A DNA stretch of 64,000 nucleotides from Calothrix sp. NIES-4105 (GTDB taxonomy: Bacteria; Cyanobacteriota; Cyanobacteriia; Cyanobacteriales; Nostocaceae): NCBI RefSeq assembly GCF_002368415.1, contig NZ_AP018290.1, forward strand, positions 1,491,470 to 1,555,469, in the 5' to 3' direction. Positions 59,101-64,000 of this stretch are shown in pieces. Each line of letters begins with the position of its first letter. Positions within the stretch are counted from its first letter, which is position 1. Position numbers and translations under genes: made by a program. The notes beneath the pieces were generated by a model. That model was not told the origin of the DNA, ran no database searches, and was given only the letters and a program-made list of their open reading frames with translations.

Positions 59101-62100
59101 GCTACCTGTTGTTCAAACAAAGTCACCAGAGTCTGTTCTTGAGGATAATTAATATTGGTTTGATTCCATTGCAGTTGTTGGATTTCTGCTGCTGTGATTA
59201 AGGGTAGCTTACTGATGGACTGTTGGGGATTTTGGACAATAGCGAGGAGCAAGACTTCAAAGTGTCCTGCCATGCGCTTAATCGTTTCAGCCTCAAATAG
59301 ATCGGTGGCATATTCCCACATACAGTGCAGTTGGGCGCCGCTTTCGTAAAGATATAGTGTCAAATCAAACTTGGCAAATGGATAATTTTGCTCTAAGTAT
59401 TGAATATTAAGTCCTGGTAAAATAACATTCGTCCCTGCACTTTCTGTGTTTTGCAACACCATCATGGCTTGGAATAAGGGGTTATGGCTTAGGCTGCGTT
59501 TTGGTTGCAATTGTTCTACCAAATACTCAAAAGGGATATCTTGATGAGCATAAGCATCTAAGCAAGTTTGGCGGGTTTGTTGAAGTAACTCGCTAAATCC
59601 TTGCTCAGGATTAATTTTGCTACGCAATACCAAAGTATTGACAAAAAAGCCAATCAACCCTTCTGTGTAGCTGTGGGTGCGGTTAGCGATTGCAGTACCA
59701 ACACATAAATCATCTTGGCGGCTGTAACGAGATAGTAAAATATTAAAAGCCGCTAATAGGGTCATAAACAAAGTAACCCCATGTTTTTGACTTACTATTT
59801 TAAGTTTCTGAGTTAGTTCATTACTCAAAGAATATGATTCGCGGGCGCCGAGGTAACTTTGCAAGGCAGGACGAGGATGGTCAGTGGGCAACGTAAGCAA
59901 CGGGGGACTATCGCTTAGTTGTTGAAACCAGTAATTTTCTTGGTTTGCTAAAATATCTCCTTGTAACCAGCTGCGCTGCCAAGCTGCATAATCACTATAC
60001 TGAATCGGTAACTCCTCCCAATTCGGGGCTTGACCTTGAGCGAAAGCACAGTAAGCTTGTTGCCATTCCCGCTTAAATACACCCATTGACCAACCGTCGC
60101 TGATAATGTGATGCATATTAATAAGCAGCACATATTTCTGTTGTTTAAGTTGCAGCAGTTTTGCCTTGAACAGGGGGCCTGTATTTAAGTCAATGGGTTC
60201 TTGGGCATGGCTATCAGCTAACCTAAGTACTGTTTCTGCTTGAGTGTGGCTATCGAGTTCTTGTAAGTCTGTAATCGCCAGTACTGACATATCCTCTAGA
60301 TTGTGGACGACTACTTGCGGTTCTGCCTCCAAGACTGGGAAATATGTGCGTAAACTGGCATGGCGCCTGAGCAAATACGCGAAACTTGCGCGCAACGCCT
60401 CTATATTCAAATTGCCTTCAAGTTGCAGAGCCATTGACATATTGTAGGTAGCCGAGGCGCCAGTACCTTCAAGCTGGTCTAAAAACCAAAGTCTTGATTG
60501 GGCAAAGGATAGAAATTTGGGATCATTCTCTGATTGTACTGTGATGGGAGGTAAGGCGATCCCGGAAGCGGCTTTGTCAATAACTGTAGCCAACTCAGAC
60601 AAAACGCTCTGCTCAAATACCTTGCGGACAGGTAATTCTACCCCAAAACTGTCACGAATACGGGCAACTAATTGGGTAGCTAATAGAGAATGTCCACCCA
60701 GTTCAAAGAAGTTGTCTCGACGACCAACAAATTTAACTTGTAACAGAGCTTGCCATAAAGTGGCCAGCAGTTCTTCTGTTGGAGTTACTGGCATTTCCCG
60801 CTCGGTGGACGTAGCTTCTGGTGCTGGCAAACATCGCCGATCTAGCTTACCATTAGGGCTAAGGGGCAACCTATCCAGTACCATAATTTGGCTAGGAACC
60901 ATATAATTTGGCAGACGAGTTTTGAGGTAGTCCTTGAGTTGACCCCCTTTTAACAATATGGATTTTTCTTTTGCCGTGACATATGCCACTAACCGAGAAT
61001 TATTATTAGCTTCATATAAAATGACGACAGCTTCTTTAATTGATGGATGATGCAATAATAGCGATTCAATTTCACCCAATTCGATGCGGAAGCCCCGCAA
61101 TTTTACTTGGTTGTCAATCCGACCTAAGTATTCTAAGTTACCGTCAGTCAACCATCGTGCCAAGTCGCCTGTTTTGTAAATTCGCTCAGTTTTACCGAAT
61201 AATTCAACTTCAAGAAATTTTTCGGCGGTAATATCAGGACGATTGAGATAGCCTCTTGCCAAAGCAACACCAGCGATACACAATTCCCCAGGAATACCTG
61301 GCGGTAATAGTTGATTATGTGCATCTAAAATATAGATGCGGACATTGGGCAAGGGTTGACCGATAGGTGGTTTTTCGCCGTTGGGTTGACAATTAGCGAC
61401 CGCTGCTTTTACTGTAGATTCCGTCGGGCCGTAGCAATTGAAGAAACGCCGTCCCTGTGCCCACTTGGTAACTAATTCTGCAGGACTTGCCTCACCACCA
61501 ACGCCTATAGTTTGCAAATGGGGTAAGGTAGCTTCAGGTAACACAGATAAGACCGAAGAAGGTAAAAAGCTGTGAGTAATTTTGTGTTCCGCCAAGAAGT
61601 CAACTAAGGTTTGACTGGGTAACAAGGTTTCTTTTTTAGCAAGATACAAGCAGGCGCCAGTAACGAGGGTAGTAGCAATTTCCGCAATAGACAAATCAAA
61701 ACTAAAAGACCCAAACTGAAGTAAACGGCTTTGGGGTTGAAATTGAAAAGTTTTAGCACAAACCAAGCTAAGATTGACCAGCGCTCGATGCTCAATCATT
61801 ACCCCTTTAGGTCGTCCGGTGGAACCAGAAGTATAGATCACATAAGCCAAATCATGAGGCGTACTTTTTGGACTGGGATTATCTGTTGATTCAGAAGCAA
61901 AAGTTTCCTTATCCAAATAAATTACTTGAGGTGGGTATTCCAGGCGCGCGCTAAGTAATTGGTCAGTGAGGAAACTTTGGGTTAACAACACCGAAGTTCC
62001 ACTATCTTGCAACATCCACTGAATACGCTCTGGTGGATAATTGGGGTCAATCGGCACATAAGCAGCACCTGCTTTGAGGACACCGAGTACACCAATAATC

Positions 62101-63791
62101 ATCTCCAACGAACGTTCAACACAGATACCAATTAAAGTGTCTGGTTGAATTTGATAATTTTGAATTAAATAATGAGCGAGTTGGTTTGCTTTTTGATTCA
62201 GTTGCTGGTAAGTTAGGCTTTGGGATTCAAAAACCAAAGCAAGATTATTAGGGTTTTTTTCAACAGTAGCTTCAAACAGGTTAACTAAAGTTTGATTGAG
62301 GGGATAATCAGTTTGAGTTTGATTCCAGAAAAGCAGTTGCCCTAGTTCAGCTTCTGTGAGTAACGGTAAATAATTAATAGGTTGTTGAGGGTTATCAACA
62401 ATTCCCTCAAGCAGAACTTTAAAATGTCCTGCCATCCGTTGAATAGTTTTAGCTTCAAACAAATCTGTCGCATATTCCCATTCTCCTATCAATCCCTGAT
62501 GAGTTTCTCGAAAAATCAGCGACAAATCCAACAGCGTCGTCGTGTTTTCCCACTCAAAACGGGTAAAATTTAATCCATTAGTTTCCAGTTTCTGCTCTTG
62601 TTGATTTTGCAAGCTAAAAGCTACTTGAAACAAGGGGTGATGAGAAAGCGAGCGCTCCAAACCCAGTTCATCGACTAGTTTCTCAAAGGGTAAGTCTTGA
62701 TGGTCATAAGCATCCAAGGTAACTTGTCTTACCCGTTTAAGTAATTCTAGGAAGGTTGGATTCCCTTGCAGGTTGGTACGCAAAGCTAGTGTATTGACAA
62801 AAAAACCAATCAGTGGTTCAATTTCACGACGGTTACGATTGGCAATCGCAGAACCAACAACAATATCCTCTTGTCTACTGTAGCGCGACAGCAAGAGTGT
62901 AAATGCTGCCAGTAGAGTCATAAACAAGGTGGTTCCTGACTGCTGACTCAAACGCTTCAACTTCTGTGTTAAATGTTGATTAAGTTTTAAGAAGATACTA
63001 CGCCCCTTGAAACTTTGCGCTTTCTGGCGGGGTCGATCTGTAGGTAATTCTAATAGTGGCGGGACTGCTGTTAATTGTCTTTGCCAGTAGTTGAGTTGGG
63101 TTTGGAGTATTTCTCCCTGTAGCCATTGTCTTTGCCATTGGGCGAAATCGGCATATTGTAACGATAATTCAGGTAAGGGAGAGGGTTTTCCAGCGCAAAA
63201 TGCAGTATATAAGGTGAATAATTCACGGCGAAATATGTCCATTGACCAGCCATCACAAACGATATGATGGATGACAAGCAACAGCAAATGGGATTGGTCG
63301 CCTAGTTGCAACAACTTTACTCGCAGCAAAGGCGGTTTTGATAAGTCAAAAGGTTGTTGTAATTCTTCCGTGGCTAATTGATGTGCTTGGCGTAACTGGT
63401 TTTCTTCTGTCAATTGGCGCCAGTCTAGCACTTGCATTGTCAGTTGGGGATGAGCGTGAATTATTTGTATTAGTGAATCATCGACAACTGAGAAGGTGGT
63501 GCGTAACACTTCATGACGTTGAATAATTTCTCTAATAGCTTGTTCTAAGACACTTGTATTAAGAAATCCATGTAGTTGCCAGAAAAATGGGACATTGTAT
63601 ACACAGTTTTCACCTTCTAGTTGGTTAATAAACCATAGTCTTTGTTGGGCAAAGGAGAGGGGAAGGGGTTGTGCGCGCGATACGGGTGTTGGGGGAGTAT
63701 TTTGTGGGGATTGTTGTTTTTTCAGTTTTTGTAGTACTAATTCTCGCTTTTCTGGTGAAAGGGTTTCAAGATGTTTTAGTATATCGCTCAT
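56118..63791 (-). CDS. aptC: Nonribosomal peptide synthetase AptC-like: C-A-T-C-A-MT-T (Hty/Hph, N-MeAla)
   Basis: 2557 residues from MSDILKHLETLSPEKREL (ATG 63791; a start at 63833 is also open). C1 HHIVCDGWS about 176; A1 YTSGSTGRPKGV about 655; T1 GGHSLLA about 1034; C2 MHHIISDGWS about 1228; A2 YTSGSTGRPKGV about 1712; N-methyltransferase VWEIGCGTGMLL about 2074; T2 GGHSLLA about 2495. Pocket residues are A1 D-L-A-F-G-G-C-V-K, close to codes I recall for homotyrosine/homophenylalanine, and A2 D-L-F-N-N-A-L-T-Y, an Ala code. With the methyltransferase, module 2 makes N-methyl-Ala. This is AptC's exact domain order. The acidic tail SDEEEIEL probably docks to AptD's TubC domain. Confidence 0.82.
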   Translation of the reverse strand: MSDILKHLETLSPEKRELVLQKLKKQQSPQNTPPTPVSRAQPLPLSFAQQRLWFINQLEGENCVYNVPFFWQLHGFLNTSVLEQAIREIIQRHEVLRTTFSVVDDSLIQIIHAHPQLTMQVLDWRQLTEENQLRQAHQLATEELQQPFDLSKPPLLRVKLLQLGDQSHLLLLVIHHIVCDGWSMDIFRRELFTLYTAFCAGKPSPLPELSLQYADFAQWQRQWLQGEILQTQLNYWQRQLTAVPPLLELPTDRPRQKAQSFKGRSIFLKLNQHLTQKLKRLSQQSGTTLFMTLLAAFTLLLSRYSRQEDIVVGSAIANRNRREIEPLIGFFVNTLALRTNLQGNPTFLELLKRVRQVTLDAYDHQDLPFEKLVDELGLERSLSHHPLFQVAFSLQNQQEQKLETNGLNFTRFEWENTTTLLDLSLIFRETHQGLIGEWEYATDLFEAKTIQRMAGHFKVLLEGIVDNPQQPINYLPLLTEAELGQLLFWNQTQTDYPLNQTLVNLFEATVEKNPNNLALVFESQSLTYQQLNQKANQLAHYLIQNYQIQPDTLIGICVERSLEMIIGVLGVLKAGAAYVPIDPNYPPERIQWMLQDSGTSVLLTQSFLTDQLLSARLEYPPQVIYLDKETFASESTDNPSPKSTPHDLAYVIYTSGSTGRPKGVMIEHRALVNLSLVCAKTFQFQPQSRLLQFGSFSFDLSIAEIATTLVTGACLYLAKKETLLPSQTLVDFLAEHKITHSFLPSSVLSVLPEATLPHLQTIGVGGEASPAELVTKWAQGRRFFNCYGPTESTVKAAVANCQPNGEKPPIGQPLPNVRIYILDAHNQLLPPGIPGELCIAGVALARGYLNRPDITAEKFLEVELFGKTERIYKTGDLARWLTDGNLEYLGRIDNQVKLRGFRIELGEIESLLLHHPSIKEAVVILYEANNNSRLVAYVTAKEKSILLKGGQLKDYLKTRLPNYMVPSQIMVLDRLPLSPNGKLDRRCLPAPEATSTEREMPVTPTEELLATLWQALLQVKFVGRRDNFFELGGHSLLATQLVARIRDSFGVELPVRKVFEQSVLSELATVIDKAASGIALPPITVQSENDPKFLSFAQSRLWFLDQLEGTGASATYNMSMALQLEGNLNIEALRASFAYLLRRHASLRTYFPVLEAEPQVVVHNLEDMSVLAITDLQELDSHTQAETVLRLADSHAQEPIDLNTGPLFKAKLLQLKQQKYVLLINMHHIISDGWSMGVFKREWQQAYCAFAQGQAPNWEELPIQYSDYAAWQRSWLQGDILANQENYWFQQLSDSPPLLTLPTDHPRPALQSYLGARESYSLSNELTQKLKIVSQKHGVTLFMTLLAAFNILLSRYSRQDDLCVGTAIANRTHSYTEGLIGFFVNTLVLRSKINPEQGFSELLQQTRQTCLDAYAHQDIPFEYLVEQLQPKRSLSHNPLFQAMMVLQNTESAGTNVILPGLNIQYLEQNYPFAKFDLTLYLYESGAQLHCMWEYATDLFEAETIKRMAGHFEVLLLAIVQNPQQSISKLPLITAAEIQQLQWNQTNINYPQEQTLVTLFEQQVAKTPNNIAVVFEDCSLSYQQLNQKANQLAYYLLQLKREQKLPNNPLIGICVERSLEMIIGIFAILKAGGAYVPIDPRYPQERINLILEDSNASVLLTTNQIKKQLSLEKLQNSCQVVFLERETWTDQPTDNPNLRSSPDDLAYVIYTSGSTGRPKGVAIAHYSPVVLLKWAHSVYSAEQLAGVLASTSICFDLSIFEIFVPLTLGGSVIVVENALYIEQARKSIVPITLINTVPSAAAELLNMNAIPASVQVINLAGEPLKNSLVQALYKNTFVTEVYNLYGPSEDTTYSTFTKVAKNAQHEPTIGKPISNTRVYILDSYNQLLAPGIPGELCIAGAGLAQGYLNRPDLSAEKFINLNLFDNERVYKTGDLARWLPDGNLQYLGRIDHQVKLRGFRIELGEIEASLVKHPKIKEAVAIVRQDTDFDQRLVAYIVLTQTENDDLQGQQVHLWQQVFDDAYFNYNSSDDPTLNLAGWTDRYTGQPYSKVAMQEWRDTIVDQILELKPKRVWEIGCGTGMLLFTIAPHCQDYLGTDFSPEALHYIKQHLKQQSLNNITLKQCVANEFDGIETSAYDLVIMNSVIQYFPSLDYFLEVLEGAVNAVTTQGAIFIGDVRNLHLLEAFHTAVEFYGASDKLSIKDLRQKIQKSIRSEGELLIDPDFFIALKQRIPRISHVQIQLQRGYAQTEMSRFRYNVILHLDPVETPIAEPQWLDWHDQLLEIEKILTSQQPELLGIKNIPNARLTSEMALLEQIAQLNGTVADLKAAVALKSGIEPEVFRTLARDLPYTPFIQYSSTGAYYDVVFQKNIPEWEKIPRFNQKQNLRLKPWQNYANQPLQYGANEVDPAMFAEWQDFLGKSLPEYMIPSHFIVLEKLPLTPNGKVDRLALKAPYEAVSLTDIELPVTSTEKLLAEVWAKLLKYEAISRQDNFFNLGGHSLLATQLCARIRDTFKVELPLRSVFEYPTLNELANYIDTCIWVNSAVDMQPLNSDEEEIEL

Positions 63792-63826
63792 AATAGTTAT
63801 TATTGAAATATAGATTTTTTTGAATA

Positions 63827-63880
63827 TAACCACAAAGACACATAATCCGGAGGATTTCCCGCAGGGTAGAACACAAAGAA
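63827..63880. repeat. CACAAAGA dispersed repeat between NRPS genes
   Basis: AACCACAAAGACACA is followed by TAATCCGGAGGATTTCCCGC and AACACAAAGAAAG: a member of the CACAAAGG family interrupted by an imperfect palindromic insert (TCCGGAGGA). It sits in the aptB-aptC gap. Confidence 0.5.
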
Positions 63881-63902
63881 AGATTTACAAGTGATTTAAT
63901 TA

Positions 63903-64000
63903 TCAAAGAAGTAATTGCTGTGTCACTTCTTCTTCTGATAACTGATTGACTTCGCTTAAAATCTGTGCTAATGCATCATTTTCTGCTTGCTCAATCTGTT
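63903..64000 (-). CDS. C-terminal tail of an upstream NRPS (probably AptB), cut by the window edge
   Basis: The last 31 residues are visible: a helical stretch with IEQAENDALAQILSEVNQLS followed by EEEVTQQLLL and a stop. A (L/I)-x-x-(V/I)-x-x-L-S-(E/D)-E-E-V/A tail is the usual C-terminal docking helix of cyanobacterial NRPS and PKS proteins. In anabaenopeptin clusters the gene before aptC is aptB (Val/Ile module). It is 111 bases upstream of aptC on the same strand. Confidence 0.55.
   Translation of the reverse strand, partial: QIEQAENDALAQILSEVNQLSEEEVTQQLLL

Noticed and set aside
63903-64000. Right-edge sequence as the missing nifJ 3' end
   Set aside because: The visible 31 residues are on the minus strand and match an NRPS docking tail, not NifJ.

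Overview
The window reads as chromosomal DNA of a heterocyst-forming filamentous cyanobacterium (Nostocales). It is AT-rich and carries the 5' part of nifJ running into a large serine recombinase, two DevBCA-type exporter sets, a Mo-nitrogenase C-terminal-family protein, an arsenosugar gene pair, Uma2-type nucleases, short tandem repeats and many small hairpin repeats. It also carries an anabaenopeptin-like NRPS operon. The palindrome GGCGCC is extremely frequent (about 99 copies by hand count), while the usual cyanobacterial HIP1 octamer GCGATCGC was seen once. No genus is named, because nothing in the sequence fixes it.

Layout. 0-3 kb: the start of an alpha/beta hydrolase, an HNH nuclease, a glycosyltransferase remnant joined to a MITE-like element, a small membrane transporter and a Uma2 protein. 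3-7.7 kb: a MarR repressor with palindromic operators, a devB-devC-devA exporter and a peroxiredoxin-like protein. 7.7-15.8 kb: decayed toxin-antitoxin genes, Uma2, GST, a catalase-like protein, an MFS transporter, hypotheticals and an SDR. 16-20 kb: arsS and arsM, an NrrA-like response regulator and the Mo-nitrogenase-like protein. 20-24 kb: a graveyard of C-terminal gene fragments, a seven-bladed WD40 protein and a GC-rich alpha/beta hydrolase of foreign composition. 24-30.5 kb: a TetR repressor, a TMEM175-like channel and a second, split DevBCA set; three near-identical palindromes lie before tetR, before the GNAT-devC unit and before devA. 30.5-42 kb: tRNA-Val, a histidine kinase, gyrB with a 550-residue intein, miaA, a GDSL hydrolase, a JAMM peptidase, a four-helix-bundle protein and a DUF1400 hydrolase.

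42.3-64 kb is the most interesting part. nifJ is cut after about 380 codons at a junction with a XisF-like recombinase. This is the expected appearance of one edge of a developmentally excised element. Beyond it, on the opposite strand, lies an operon read right to left: the tail of an upstream NRPS (probably AptB), AptC (C-A-T-C-A-MT-T), AptD (TubC-C-A-T-TE), an ABC exporter, and two unfamiliar proteins of 556 and 847 residues. The adenylation pocket residues read by eye give DLAFGGCVK (homotyrosine/homophenylalanine-like), DLFNNALTY (Ala, followed by an N-methyltransferase) and DAWTVAAVC (Phe). This matches positions 4-6 of anabaenopeptins. If the rest of nifJ lies past the right edge, the peptide cluster would sit inside a nifJ excision element; the window does not show that other edge.
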